Assembly: GCF_030818905.1 (NCBI RefSeq)
Contig: NZ_JAUTAZ010000001.1
Span: 3,574,260-3,638,259 of the forward strand
Direction: 5' to 3'
Length of the DNA: 64,000 nt
From: Microbacterium sp. SORGH_AS_0888
GTDB taxonomy: Bacteria > Actinomycetota > Actinomycetes > Actinomycetales > Microbacteriaceae
Under the pieces are notes generated by a model. It was not told the origin of the DNA, searched no databases, and was given only the letters and a program-made list of their open reading frames with translations. Positions within the stretch are counted from its first letter, which is position 1; each line of letters begins with the position of its first letter. This document shows, in pieces, positions 46,212 through 54,965 of the stretch. A program made the position numbers and the translations under genes.

Positions 46212-47663
46212 ATGTCCCTGAGCTTCGAGCATGCGCAGAGCGTCGCCATCATCGGCGGCGGACCCGGTGGATACGAGGCGGCGCTGGCCGCCGCTCAGCT
46301 CGGGGCGGAGGTGACCCTCGTCGAGCGCGCGGGCGTCGGAGGCGCGGCCGTCATCACGGATGTCGTCCCCTCCAAGTCGCTCATCGCCACGGCGGATGCG
46401 GCGGTGGCCATCGCCGCGTCGGGCGACCTCGGCGTGCAGCTGTTCGCGCGCGGCGCCGACGGCAAGCCGCTGACGCCCGAGATCGCGATCAACCTCAGCG
46501 CGGTCAACAAGCGGCTGCTCTCCCTCGCTCGGCAGCAGTCCGACGACATGCGCTCCTCGCTCGTGGAGGCGGGCGTGCGCATCGTCTCCGGTCACGGACG
46601 TCTCGAGGGCCGTGACGCCGTCGTGGTCTCCACCGGTCCCGGCGGCACCGACTTCGACCGGATCGAGGCCGACACGCTCGTCGTCTCGGTGGGCGCCTCG
46701 CCGCGGGAGCTCCCGAGCGCGAAGCCCGACGGCGACCGCATCCTCACCTGGACCCAGCTCTACGACATGAAGAGCCTGCCCGAGCACCTCATCGTCGTGG
46801 GATCGGGTGTCACGGGCGCCGAGTTCGCCTCGGCCTACATGAACCTCGGCGCCAAGGTCACGCTCGTCTCCAGCCGCGACCAGGTGCTCCCGGGCGAGGA
46901 CCCGGACGCGGCGGCCGTGCTCGAGAAGGTGTTCAAGCGCGGGGGGATGACGCTGCTCTCGAAGGCCCGCGCGGACAGCGTGGTGCGCACCGATGCGGGG
47001 GTTCTCGTGACCCTCGCCGACGGCCGCACGGTCGAGGGGAGCCACTGCCTGCTCGCGGTGGGATCGATCCCCAACACGCGCGGCATCGGTCTGGAGGAGG
47101 CGGGCGTCGAGCTCACCGACTCCGGGCACATCCGTGTGAACCGGGTCGCACGCACCTCGGTGCCCAACATCTACGCGGCCGGCGACTGCACGACCTTCGT
47201 GCCCCTGGCCTCGGTCGCCGCGATGCAGGGGCGCACGGCGATCTTCCACGCGCTGGGGGATGTCGTCATCCCGCTGGAGCAGCGCCGCATCACCGCGAAC
47301 ATCTTCACGGCGCCGGAGATCGCGACGGTCGGACTGCAGGAGAAGGACATCGCGGCGGGGGCGGTCAACGGCGTCGTGCACAAGCTGCCGCTGTCCGCGA
47401 ACCCCCGGGCGAAGATGATCGGCATCAAGGACGGCTTCGTCAAGATCATCGCCCGTGCCGGCAGTGGAACGATCATCGGCGGCGTGATCGTCGGCCCGCG
47501 CGCCTCGGACATGATCTACCCGATCGCGATCGCCGTCGAGCGGCGCCTCACGGTCGACCAGCTCTCGCGCGTCTTCGCGGTGTACCCCTCCCTCTCGGGC
47601 AGCATCACCGACGCCGTCCGCGCCATGCACCTCGTCGAGCGCACGGAGGGCGAGGAGAACTGA
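46212..47663 (+). CDS. NAD(P)H-quinone dehydrogenase, LpdA-like flavoprotein
   Basis: 483-residue protein with the pyridine-nucleotide disulfide oxidoreductase fold: FAD motif VAIIGGGPGGYEAALAAAQ, NAD motif VVGSGVTGAEFASAYMNLGA, IYAAGDCT, and a dimerisation domain. The redox pair expected in GGTCLNxGCIPSK is absent: here GVGGAAVITDVVPSKSLI has no Cys, so it cannot act as a lipoamide dehydrogenase. M. tuberculosis LpdA (Rv3303c), a quinone reductase, similarly lacks a working disulfide. The ATG at 46212 follows GGAGG closely. It is divergent from PNP and convergent with the carboxylase gene. Confidence 0.85.
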   Translation: MSLSFEHAQSVAIIGGGPGGYEAALAAAQLGAEVTLVERAGVGGAAVITDVVPSKSLIATADAAVAIAASGDLGVQLFARGADGKPLTPEIAINLSAVNKRLLSLARQQSDDMRSSLVEAGVRIVSGHGRLEGRDAVVVSTGPGGTDFDRIEADTLVVSVGASPRELPSAKPDGDRILTWTQLYDMKSLPEHLIVVGSGVTGAEFASAYMNLGAKVTLVSSRDQVLPGEDPDAAAVLEKVFKRGGMTLLSKARADSVVRTDAGVLVTLADGRTVEGSHCLLAVGSIPNTRGIGLEEAGVELTDSGHIRVNRVARTSVPNIYAAGDCTTFVPLASVAAMQGRTAIFHALGDVVIPLEQRRITANIFTAPEIATVGLQEKDIAAGAVNGVVHKLPLSANPRAKMIGIKDGFVKIIARAGSGTIIGGVIVGPRASDMIYPIAIAVERRLTVDQLSRVFAVYPSLSGSITDAVRAMHLVERTEGEEN

Positions 47664-47668
47664 CGGCA

Positions 47669-47708
47669 GCCGGCCCGGCGCGTCCGAGGGGACGTGCGCC
47701 GGACCGGC
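47669..47708. terminator. Hairpin between convergent quinone reductase and carboxylase genes
   Basis: Arms 47669-47685 and 47690-47708 (GCCGG..CGGCGCGTCC with GGACGTGCGCCG..CCGGC) form a long GC stem with small mismatches, just 6 nt after the quinone reductase stop. Confidence 0.65.
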
Positions 47709-47732
47709 GAGGGGATGTCGTGGGGGCAGCCG

Positions 47733-49499
47733 TCAGCTGATCGTGAGCAGCTGGTGTCCCGCGGAGACGGTCGAGCCCGGGCTCGCGTCGATCGCGCCGA
47801 TGACGCCGTCCTTGTGCGCCTGGATGGGCTGTTCCATCTTCATCGCCTCGAGCACGACCACGAGGTCGCCCTTGAGCACCTGCTGGCCCTGCTCGACCGC
47901 CACCTTGACGACGGTCGCCTGCATCGGGGAGGTGACGGCGTCGCCCGACGCGCCGGCCATGCCGGTGCGCTGGTGCGAGCGGCGCGAGGGCGGCACGGCG
48001 GCGGGTCGTCCGGGCGCGATCGGAGAGGCGGCGATCCGGTCGGGCAGGCTGACCTCGAGGCGCTTGCCCCCGACCTCGACGACGACCGTGTGACGCGCCT
48101 CGGCGGGTGCCGGGTCGCCGAGCTCGCCGTCCCAGGCGGGGATGTCGTTGACGAACTCGGTCTCGATCCACCGCGTGTACACGCCGAAGTGGCCGTCCTC
48201 CGCCGTGAAGGCGGGGTCGCGCACGACCTTGCGGTGGAAGGGCAGCACGGTGGGCAGCCCGGCGACCTCGAACTCGTCGAGCGCGCGTCGGGCGCGCTCG
48301 AGGGCTTCCTCGCGGTCGCGGCCGGTGATGATGATCTTGGCGAGCAGCGAGTCGAAGGCGCCCGAGACGGTGTCGCCGGCGGTCACGCCGGAGTCGAGCC
48401 GGAGGCCGGGACCGCCGAACGTCTTGAAGACGTGGATGGGGCCGGGCTGCGGCAGGAACCCGCGGCCCGGGTCCTCGCCGTTGATGCGGAACTCGATCGA
48501 GTGCCCGATCGGCTCCGGATCGACGTCCTCGAGCGTGCCGCCCTCGGCGATGCGGAACTGCTCGCGCACGAGGTCGATCCCGGTGACCTCCTCCGAGACC
48601 GGGTGCTCGACCTGGAGTCGCGTGTTGACCTCGAGGAAGGAGATCGTGCCGTCGGCGCCGATCAGGAACTCGCACGTGCCGGCGCCCACGTAGCCGACCT
48701 CGCGGAGGATCGCCTTGGAGGCCTCGTACAGCGTGCGGTTCTGCGCGTCGCTGAGGAACGGCGCGGGAGCCTCCTCCACGAGCTTCTGGTGACGGCGCTG
48801 CAGCGAGCAGTCGCGGGTGGAGACGATGACGACCGTGCCCTCGGCATCCGCCAGGCACTGGGTCTCGACGTGACGCGGGCGGTCGAGGTACTTCTCGACG
48901 AAGCACTCGCCGCGGCCGAACGCCGTGACCGCCTCGCGGGTGGCGGACTCGAACAGCTCCTCGATCTCGTCGAGCTCACGGGCGACCTTGAGGCCGCGCC
49001 CGCCGCCGCCGTAGGCCGCCTTGATCGCGATCGGCAGTCCGACCTCGCGCGCGAACGCCGTGACCTCGGAGGCGTCGGCCACCGGTCCCGGTGTGCCGGG
49101 TGCGAGCGGGGCGCCGACCTTCTCCGCGACGCGGCGGGCGGTGACCTTGTCGCCCAGCGCCTCGATCGCCTCGGGCGGGGGGCCGATCCACACGAGACCG
49201 GCGGCGATCACGGCGCGGGCGAAGTCGGCGTTCTCGGCGAGGAAGCCGTAGCCGGGGTGCACGGCGTCCGCGCCCGATCGGCGGGCGACCGAGAGGATCT
49301 TCTCGATCGAGAGGTAGGTGTCGGCGCTCGTCGCGCCGTCGAGGGCGTAGGCCTCGTCGGCCAGTCGGACGTGCAGGGCGTCGCGGTCCTGATCGGCGTA
49401 CACGGCGACGGCGGCGCGTCCGGAGTCGCGTGCGGCACGGATGATGCGGACGGCGATCTCGCCGCGGTTCGCGATGAGGACCTTGGCGATTTCTGGCAT
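47733..49499 (-). CDS. accA3: Acyl-CoA carboxylase alpha subunit (biotin carboxylase + BCCP)
   Basis: 588 residues combining a biotin carboxylase and a biotin carrier domain, as in actinobacterial AccA3/AccA. The biotin carboxylase part has [46 protein letters not shown], and [14 protein letters not shown]. The C-terminal biotinyl domain has the EAMKM site at 551-555 with Lys554 as biotin acceptor. It carboxylates biotin for acetyl- or propionyl-CoA carboxylation with AccD (54962-56551) and AccE. TAGGCT 7 nt upstream of the ATG suggests leaderless expression. Confidence 0.93.
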   Translation of the reverse strand: MPEIAKVLIANRGEIAVRIIRAARDSGRAAVAVYADQDRDALHVRLADEAYALDGATSADTYLSIEKILSVARRSGADAVHPGYGFLAENADFARAVIAAGLVWIGPPPEAIEALGDKVTARRVAEKVGAPLAPGTPGPVADASEVTAFAREVGLPIAIKAAYGGGGRGLKVARELDEIEELFESATREAVTAFGRGECFVEKYLDRPRHVETQCLADAEGTVVIVSTRDCSLQRRHQKLVEEAPAPFLSDAQNRTLYEASKAILREVGYVGAGTCEFLIGADGTISFLEVNTRLQVEHPVSEEVTGIDLVREQFRIAEGGTLEDVDPEPIGHSIEFRINGEDPGRGFLPQPGPIHVFKTFGGPGLRLDSGVTAGDTVSGAFDSLLAKIIITGRDREEALERARRALDEFEVAGLPTVLPFHRKVVRDPAFTAEDGHFGVYTRWIETEFVNDIPAWDGELGDPAPAEARHTVVVEVGGKRLEVSLPDRIAASPIAPGRPAAVPPSRRSHQRTGMAGASGDAVTSPMQATVVKVAVEQGQQVLKGDLVVVLEAMKMEQPIQAHKDGVIGAIDASPGSTVSAGHQLLTIS

Positions 49500-49506
49500 G
49501 ACTGTC

Positions 49507-49512
49507 AGCCTA
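49507..49512 (-). promoter_or_regulatory. Leaderless-type -10 hexamer for accA3
   Basis: TAGGCT lies 7 nt before the ATG at 49499. Confidence 0.55.
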
Positions 49513-49577
49513 CAGAGGCGATCCGCCCATATTTTGCAAGCACCCTACAAGGTCGCGGGTGGATCGTGTGGGGTTCT

Positions 49578-50216
49578 CTACGAACGGTTCCAGAGGTCGG
49601 GCCAGGACACTCCCAGCTCCGCGACGAGTCGGCGGAGCGTGGACAGCGACATCCCCACGACGGTCGAGGGGTCGCCCTCGACGCGCGTGATGAAGGCGCC
49701 GCCCAGGCTGTCCACCGTGAACGCCCCCGCCACCAGCAGCGGCTCGCCGGTCGCGACGTAGGCGTCGATCTCCGCGTCGGTGACGTCGTCCGCGAAGGTG
49801 ACGGACGCGGCGGCCACGGCGTGCGCCTCGCCGGGCGCCGCCCCGGGACTCAGCCGCACGACGCAGTGGCCGGAGTGCAGGGTGCCCGTCCGCCCGCGCA
49901 TGTCGTGCCACCGCGCCGTCGCCGCCTCGGGGGTGTAGGGCTTGCCGAGGATCTCGCCGCCGAGCTCGAACATCGAGTCGCCGCCGATCACGAGCCCCTC
50001 GAAGCCGGGGTCGAGGGTCGCCGCGACCGCGGCGGCCTTGCGGCGGGCGAGCAGCAGCACGTGCTCGTCGGGGGAGAGGGTGCGGGCCTCCGCATGCTCG
50101 ACCGCCGCGATCACGGCCTCCTCGTCGACGTCCGGGGCCGCCGTCTCCGGCTCGATGCCCGCCTGCCGCAGGAGCATGAGCCGGGCGGGGGAGGTGGAGG
50201 CGAGCAGGACGCGCAT
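49578..50216 (-). CDS. maf: Maf-family nucleoside triphosphate pyrophosphatase
   Basis: 212-residue house-cleaning enzyme that hydrolyses modified or canonical nucleoside triphosphates (dTTP/UTP type) to monophosphates. It has the N-terminal LASTSPARLMLLRQAGI, DVDEEAV, GGDSMFELGGEILGKP and GAFTVDSLGGAFITRVEGDP. In many actinobacteria maf sits beside the acyl-CoA carboxylase genes, as here. TAGCGT is 6 nt upstream of the ATG. Confidence 0.92.
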   Translation of the reverse strand: MRVLLASTSPARLMLLRQAGIEPETAAPDVDEEAVIAAVEHAEARTLSPDEHVLLLARRKAAAVAATLDPGFEGLVIGGDSMFELGGEILGKPYTPEAATARWHDMRGRTGTLHSGHCVVRLSPGAAPGEAHAVAAASVTFADDVTDAEIDAYVATGEPLLVAGAFTVDSLGGAFITRVEGDPSTVVGMSLSTLRRLVAELGVSWPDLWNRS

Positions 50217-50222
50217 GCGCCC

Positions 50223-50228
50223 ACGCTA
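50223..50228 (-). promoter_or_regulatory. Leaderless-type -10 hexamer for maf
   Basis: TAGCGT lies 6 nt before the ATG at 50216. Confidence 0.6.
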
Positions 50229-50271
50229 CCGGCCGCGGACCGGCGCCCGTGATGTGTGCGAGGCTCGGAGG

Positions 50272-51561
50272 ATGGATGCGGGTGAGCACATCGATCTCGA
50301 GATCACCGGGGTCGCGCACGGCGGCGTGTTCGTCGGCCGGCACGAGGGGCGCGTCGTGTTCGTGCCGGACACGCTCCCGGGCGAGCGGGTGCGGGTGCGT
50401 CTGACCGAGACGCGCAAGAAGAGCTTCTGGCGCGGCGAGGTGGCAGAGGTCCTCACGGCCTCGCCCGACCGCCGGCCGCACGTGTGGGCGCAGGCGGGGC
50501 TGGACCACCCCGCACCCGAGCGGCCGGGCGGAGCCGATTTCGGCCACATCGAGCTCGAACGGCAGCGTTCGCTCAAACGGGACGTCGTGCGCGACGCGCT
50601 CGCGCGGATCGGGCGACTCGACGTGCCGGTGGAGATCGAGGGCGCCCGGCCTCGGGTGGACGCGAACGGCGAGGTCACCGCGACCGAGAGCGCGGACGGG
50701 ACCGGCTGGCGGACCCGTGTCAGCCTGCACGTCGACGAGGACGGTCGCGTCGGCCCCTACGCGGCGCGCAGTCACACCGTCGTGCCGGTGTCCGAGCTGC
50801 CGCTCGCGACTGCGGCCGTCGCACGCGCCGCCGCACGACTTCGGGGGACGAAGCCCGGTCGCATCGACCTGGTCCAGCCCGCCGACGGGCGCGTGCGCGT
50901 GCTGCCGCGGCCGGCCGGGGCGCCGGCCGACCCGCTCGTGCGCGAGACGGTCGTGGAGACGGCCGGCGATCGGGAGTTCCGCCTCGATGCGGGCGGCTTC
51001 TGGCAGGTGCACCGGCTGGCCGCATCCACCCTGCACGCCATGGTCACCGAGAGCCTGGCCGGACTGGGCGGGCTCGACGGGGACGCCCGGCACCTCGACC
51101 TCTACGGCGGCGTCGGCCTGTTCGCCGCGGCGATCGGGGCCCTCATCGGGCCCGGCGCGAAGGTCACGACCGTCGAGTCCGACGAGCGCGCCACGGAGCA
51201 CGCGGGCGCCAACCTCGCCGACTGGGTCGGGGCGCGCGCCGAGACCGCCCGCGTCGAGCGCTGGCTCGCCCAGCTCCAGGCGACCGCGAGCCCCGCCGAG
51301 CGCGCCCGCATCTCGGACGGGGTCGTCGTTCTCGACCCGCCCCGCTCGGGGGCCGGGATCGAGGTGACCCGTGCGGTGGCCCGGCTGACGCCGCGCGCCG
51401 TCGTCTACGTCGCCTGCGATCCGGTGGCGCTCGCCCGAGACCTCGCGGTGTTCGCCGAGGCGGGGTATCGGGCGGACGAGGTCCGCGCCGTCGATCTGTT
51501 CCCGCACTCGCACCACATCGAGGCGGTCACGACGCTCATCCCCGTCGACCGGCGCGGCTAG
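50272..51561 (+). CDS. TRAM-domain RNA (uracil-5-)-methyltransferase family protein
   Basis: 429-residue SAM-dependent methyltransferase of the RumA/TrmA group. The N-terminal TRAM domain covers about residues 1-60 (LEITGVAHGGVFVGRHEGRV). The catalytic domain has DLYGGVGLFAAAIGALIG (SAM site), VVLDPPRSGAG and the nucleophile Cys in VYVACDPVALARDL. The four iron-sulfur cysteines of E. coli RumA are not seen. It likely makes m5U in rRNA or tRNA; which position cannot be told. The ATG at 50272 directly follows GGAGG, an unusually short spacing. Its TAG stop is also the start of the next gene's -10. Confidence 0.86.
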   Translation: MDAGEHIDLEITGVAHGGVFVGRHEGRVVFVPDTLPGERVRVRLTETRKKSFWRGEVAEVLTASPDRRPHVWAQAGLDHPAPERPGGADFGHIELERQRSLKRDVVRDALARIGRLDVPVEIEGARPRVDANGEVTATESADGTGWRTRVSLHVDEDGRVGPYAARSHTVVPVSELPLATAAVARAAARLRGTKPGRIDLVQPADGRVRVLPRPAGAPADPLVRETVVETAGDREFRLDAGGFWQVHRLAASTLHAMVTESLAGLGGLDGDARHLDLYGGVGLFAAAIGALIGPGAKVTTVESDERATEHAGANLADWVGARAETARVERWLAQLQATASPAERARISDGVVVLDPPRSGAGIEVTRAVARLTPRAVVYVACDPVALARDLAVFAEAGYRADEVRAVDLFPHSHHIEAVTTLIPVDRRG

Positions 51562-51564
51562 CAT
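51559..51564 (+). promoter_or_regulatory. Leaderless-type -10 hexamer for the response regulator, overlapping the upstream stop codon
   Basis: TAGCAT lies 6 nt before the ATG at 51571. Its TAG is the stop codon of the methyltransferase gene. Confidence 0.55.
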
Positions 51565-51570
51565 GTGGCC

Positions 51571-52233
51571 ATGACGCGCGTCGCCTTCATCGACGACCAC
51601 GAGTCGGTGCGCCTCGGGGTCGAAGCCGCGTGCCTGCGCGCGGGCGGCACGGACATCGTGTTCTCGGGAGCGTCCGTCACCCACTACCTCGCCTGGCGGC
51701 ATCGCGAGGGGGCACCGCCCGCCGACGTCGTCGTGCTCGATCTGACCCTCGGCGACGGCACGACCGTGACCGAGAACGTCACCCGCGTCACCGAGGACGG
51801 CTCGAGCGTCATCATCTACAGCGTCGCCGACCGCCCCGCCGCGGTGCGCGAGGCGCTGGCCGCGGGGGCGGTGGGCGTCGTGGGGAAGTCGTCGCCCATC
51901 GAGGACGTCGTGGCGGCGATCGCGGCCGTCGGGAGGGGAGACGTGCTCACGGGCGTCGAGTGGGCGAGCGCCGTCGACGGCGACCGCGAGTTCGCCGCAG
52001 CCCAGCTGTCGGCCCGGGAGCGCGAGGTCCTGCGTCTGTACGCGGCGGGGCTGCCGCTGAAGATCGTCGCCGACCGACTCGGGATCGCGTTCTCGACCGC
52101 CAAGGAGAACATCACCCGGATCCGGCTCAAGTACACGGATGTCGGTCGTCCGGCTCCCACGAAGGTCGACCTCCACCGGCGCGCCCTCGAGGACGGCATC
52201 CTCTCCGACGAGGTCGCCGGTCGTGCCCGCTAA
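51571..52233 (+). CDS. NarL/FixJ-family response regulator
   Basis: 220-residue regulator. The receiver domain has acidic Asp8-Asp9 (FIDDHESVRLG), phospho-acceptor Asp57 in VVVLDLTLGDG and Lys in VGVVGKSS. The C-terminal LuxR-type HTH is LSAREREVLRLYAAGLPLKI followed by IAFSTAKENITRIRLKY. The ATG at 51571 is chosen over the GTG at 51565 because it sits 6 nt behind TAGCAT. It overlaps the histidine kinase gene by 11 nt, so the two are a coupled pair. The target genes are not evident. Confidence 0.9.
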   Translation: MTRVAFIDDHESVRLGVEAACLRAGGTDIVFSGASVTHYLAWRHREGAPPADVVVLDLTLGDGTTVTENVTRVTEDGSSVIIYSVADRPAAVREALAAGAVGVVGKSSPIEDVVAAIAAVGRGDVLTGVEWASAVDGDREFAAAQLSAREREVLRLYAAGLPLKIVADRLGIAFSTAKENITRIRLKYTDVGRPAPTKVDLHRRALEDGILSDEVAGRAR

Positions 52234-53458
52234 GGCGCGCGAGGCCATGGCCGCGGCCGACGCCTCCGGGCTGATGCCCGCGGTCGAGGTCGCCTCGTTC
52301 ACCCGTGCACGGGTCGAACGCGTCATGACCGTCTCGGTCGCGCTGGGATGCGCCGTGCTCGGCGGTCAGGCGCTCGTCGGCGCGATCGGCGACACCGCGG
52401 TCAGCGGACCCGCGAACCTCGCCCTCATGATCCTCTCCTTCGCGCCGCTCGCGGTGATGCTGGTGGCGTTCTTCGCCGGTCGCTTCGAGCGATCGGCCGC
52501 GTCGCTGTTCATCGGCGCCTACGTCCTCGTGCTCCTGCTCTGGCCGTTCGCACCCTCCGCCGCCTCGACGGATGTGAACGCCCAGCCGTGGGTGTACTTC
52601 CTCATCAACGTCGCCACGGTGCCCGCCGTGCTCGTGATGCCGATGGCGCTGCAGATCGCCGTCACCGTCGGGCTGCCGCTGCTCTACGGGATCGTGCGCC
52701 TGGTCGAGCTCTGCTTCGCCGCCACGGCATGGTGGCCTGTCCTCCTCGACGTCTCGTTCTCGCTCATCTTCGGCTCGGTGCTCCTCACCCTCGGCTGGAC
52801 GTTCCGCGCCGCCGCGTCCGACGTCGACGAGCGGCGGCTCCACGCCGTCAGCTCCTACGCGCGCGCCGCCGCCGTGTCGGCGTCGGAACGCGAGCGGGTC
52901 GCCGTCGCCGCGCTCATGCACGACAGCGTCCTGGCCGCGCTCATCGCCGCCGAGCGCGCCGACAGTCCGCGAGAGCGCGACCTCGCCGTCTCGATGGCGC
53001 GCGAGGCGCTGACCCGACTGGCCAACACGGACCGCGACGTCGGGGAAGGCAGCGACGCGCCCGTGCCGCCCACGGCGGTCGTGGACGGCCTCGTCGACGC
53101 GCTCACCGGGACGGATGCGGACGTCTCGGTCGATCTCGCCCCCGGCACGCCCGAGGTCCCCGGACGCGTGGCTCGCGCGCTCGTGCTCGCGGCGACGCAG
53201 GCGATCTCCAACGCCGTGCAGCACGCCGACGGCCGGGATCTGGCCGTCTCGGTGATCGGCACCGTCGACCCGGCGGGCCTGATCGTGCGGGTCAGCGACG
53301 GCGGTCCGGGCTTCGACGTGGACGCGGTGCCCGCCGATCGACTGGGGATCCGTGCCTCGATCCTGGCGCGTGTCACGGCGTTCGGCGGTCGCGCGCACGT
53401 CGACTCCGGGGATCAGGGCACGGTCGTCACCCTCGTCTGGCGGAGGGCGGAGCAGTGA
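52223..53458 (+). CDS. Sensor histidine kinase (NarX-like HisKA_3/HATPase)
   Basis: 411-residue partner of the response regulator. The N-terminal half holds five to six membrane helices (VSVALGCAVLGGQALVGAI, LALMILSFAPLAVMLVAFFA and others) with only short loops, so the signal is probably sensed in or near the membrane. The phospho-His is His233 in ALMHDSVLAAL. The ATPase domain has AATQAISNAVQHADG and VRVSDGGPGFD. The GTG at 52223 has GAGGT upstream; an ATG at 52247 is also possible. Its stop overlaps the next gene (GTGA). Confidence 0.85.
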   Translation: MPAKAREAMAAADASGLMPAVEVASFTRARVERVMTVSVALGCAVLGGQALVGAIGDTAVSGPANLALMILSFAPLAVMLVAFFAGRFERSAASLFIGAYVLVLLLWPFAPSAASTDVNAQPWVYFLINVATVPAVLVMPMALQIAVTVGLPLLYGIVRLVELCFAATAWWPVLLDVSFSLIFGSVLLTLGWTFRAAASDVDERRLHAVSSYARAAAVSASERERVAVAALMHDSVLAALIAAERADSPRERDLAVSMAREALTRLANTDRDVGEGSDAPVPPTAVVDGLVDALTGTDADVSVDLAPGTPEVPGRVARALVLAATQAISNAVQHADGRDLAVSVIGTVDPAGLIVRVSDGGPGFDVDAVPADRLGIRASILARVTAFGGRAHVDSGDQGTVVTLVWRRAEQ

Positions 53459-54513
53459 TCAGCGTCCGCTTCGTGCTCACCGTGCTCGCCCTCGCCTTCA
53501 CGGGGTACCTCGTGGGCCGGGGGCTGTTCTGGACGGCTCCGGTGCCGCATCCGGTCGTGTTCGTGCTCGCGATGGCGCTGTACCTGGCGGTCACGTGGCT
53601 GTGCGTGCTGTGGGGCTACCCGACCCGGCGGCCGGCGCCGGCGCAGGAGGGCACGGTCGGACGGGGCGGCGACCAGCTCCCGCTGTGGATCTGCGCGCTC
53701 GCGCTGGCGACCGCGCTCGTGCTCCCTCCCGCGATCGCCTACGGAGTCGGGCCGGATGCGGTCGACAAGCCCTACTCGGCGTGGTTCATCGGCGCGCTCG
53801 GGGCGCTCATGGTGGTGCTCGTCGTGCGACGGCGCCCCTGGCCCGCCTGGAGCGGGACCGCGGTCATGGCGGGGTGGGCCGCGGTCCTCCTCGGCCTGGT
53901 TCCGGCGCTCGGTCTCGGGCTCGTGGGATCGGTCATGTGGGTCACGGCCGCGCAGTTCTTCGTCTATGCGCTGGACCGCGCCGACCGCGACACGCAGCGG
54001 CTCGGGGAGATCCAGCGCAGCGCGTCGGCCGTGCACGCCGCGCAGGGCAGCCAGCAGCGCGAACGCCGCATCCAGGTGCAACGGGCGCTCGCGGTTGCGG
54101 GGCCCATCCTGGCGCGCACGATCGCGACCGGCGGCGATCTGGGTCCCGACGGACGGGTGGAGGCGCGGATCGCGGAGGGGCGGTTGCGCGATGAGCTGCG
54201 CGGGCCGCGCCTGCTGGACGAGGCCGTCCGCGAGGCGCTGGATGCGACGCGTCGCCGCGGCGCGATCGTCACCCTGCTCGACGAGGGCGGGCTCGAGGGC
54301 CTGGCGGACGAGCAGCTGCGCGACATCCGTGCCGAGCTCGCGGCGACGCTCCGCGACGCGCACTCCGACCGTCTGTTCGTGCGGACCTCGCCCGACGCCC
54401 GGGTGGCGGTGACGGTCGTCGGCCGGGCGTCGTCGACGCTCGGCCTCTCGGACGAGGACAGCGTCGACCTGTGGCGCGAGATCGAGCGACCCGCCGCATC
54501 CTCCGCCCGCTGA
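53455..54513 (+). CDS. Membrane protein of unknown function coupled to the two-component system
   Basis: 352 residues, not recognised. The first half has about five or six membrane helices (FVLTVLALAFTGYLVGR, FVLAMALYLAVTWLCVLW, LWICALALATALVLPPAIAY, AWFIGALGALMVVLVV and a long stretch near 136-173). The second half is a charged, helical cytoplasmic domain (QQRERRIQVQRALAVAGPIL through VAVTVVGRAS) with no known motif. GTG overlaps the kinase stop by 4 nt, so it is translated with the kinase. It may be a sensory or output partner of the system. Confidence 0.7.
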   Translation: MISVRFVLTVLALAFTGYLVGRGLFWTAPVPHPVVFVLAMALYLAVTWLCVLWGYPTRRPAPAQEGTVGRGGDQLPLWICALALATALVLPPAIAYGVGPDAVDKPYSAWFIGALGALMVVLVVRRRPWPAWSGTAVMAGWAAVLLGLVPALGLGLVGSVMWVTAAQFFVYALDRADRDTQRLGEIQRSASAVHAAQGSQQRERRIQVQRALAVAGPILARTIATGGDLGPDGRVEARIAEGRLRDELRGPRLLDEAVREALDATRRRGAIVTLLDEGGLEGLADEQLRDIRAELAATLRDAHSDRLFVRTSPDARVAVTVVGRASSTLGLSDEDSVDLWREIERPAASSAR

Positions 54514-54537
54514 GCGAGCGGAGCGCGGATGAGAAAG

Positions 54538-54567
54538 GGCGAGGGGCGGAAGACTCCGCCCCTCGCC
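54538..54567. terminator. Strong hairpin after the two-component operon
   Basis: Perfect 13-bp arms 54538-54550 and 54555-54567 with loop AGAC. A second stem follows (GCAGACG 54569-54575 with CGTCTGC 54589-54595). The rest of 54514-54731 has no gene; it contains a small GACGC AAGA GCGTC-type hairpin near 54637 and no recognised RNA family. Confidence 0.75.
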
Positions 54568-54731
54568 GGCAGACGATTACCCGAAAACCGTCTGCGGGGC
54601 CGAAACCCGGGGGAACCCTGGTAACCCTGGGTCGGCCGGACGCAAGAAGCGTCCTAGCGATATCAGTATCCGCCGGGGAGCCGGGCCCCGTCTGTAGGCA
54701 TTTTGGGGGACACGGGCCGAGGCCCCGGGGC

Positions 54732-54965
54732 TCACCGTCCGGCGAAGCGTCCCCACGGGATGTCGCGTCGCAGCGGCTGCCGCAGCCCGCGTGCCGACAC
54801 CTGCCAGGCATCGGGACGCCGCGCCTCGGCGGCCGTGGCGGCATCCGCCTCCTGCGCGTAGGCAGCTCCCACCACGGCGATGACCGCCGCGACCTCCTCG
54901 TCGGTCGGGTTGCCGCGACGGATGTCGACGCGCAGCGCGTCGTGGGGCTCGGCTGCCTCGCTCAC
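54732..54965 (-). CDS. accE: Acyl-CoA carboxylase epsilon subunit
   Basis: 77-residue small subunit that stabilises the AccA3-AccD complex in actinobacteria. The recognisable elements are [20 protein letters not shown] near the start and the C-terminal [20 protein letters not shown], typical of PccE/AccE. The start is a GTG at 54965 overlapping the accD stop (GTGA). The gene order accD-accE is the usual one. Confidence 0.88.
   Translation of the reverse strand: MSEAAEPHDALRVDIRRGNPTDEEVAAVIAVVGAAYAQEADAATAAEARRPDAWQVSARGLRQPLRRDIPWGRFAGR

Noticed and set aside
46212..47663. Dihydrolipoamide dehydrogenase
   Set aside because: The redox cysteines required for lipoamide oxidation are missing.
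49510..52326. Long minus-strand open frame opposite the RNA methyltransferase and response regulator
   Set aside because: Overlaps genes with clear motifs on the plus strand; no recognisable domain.
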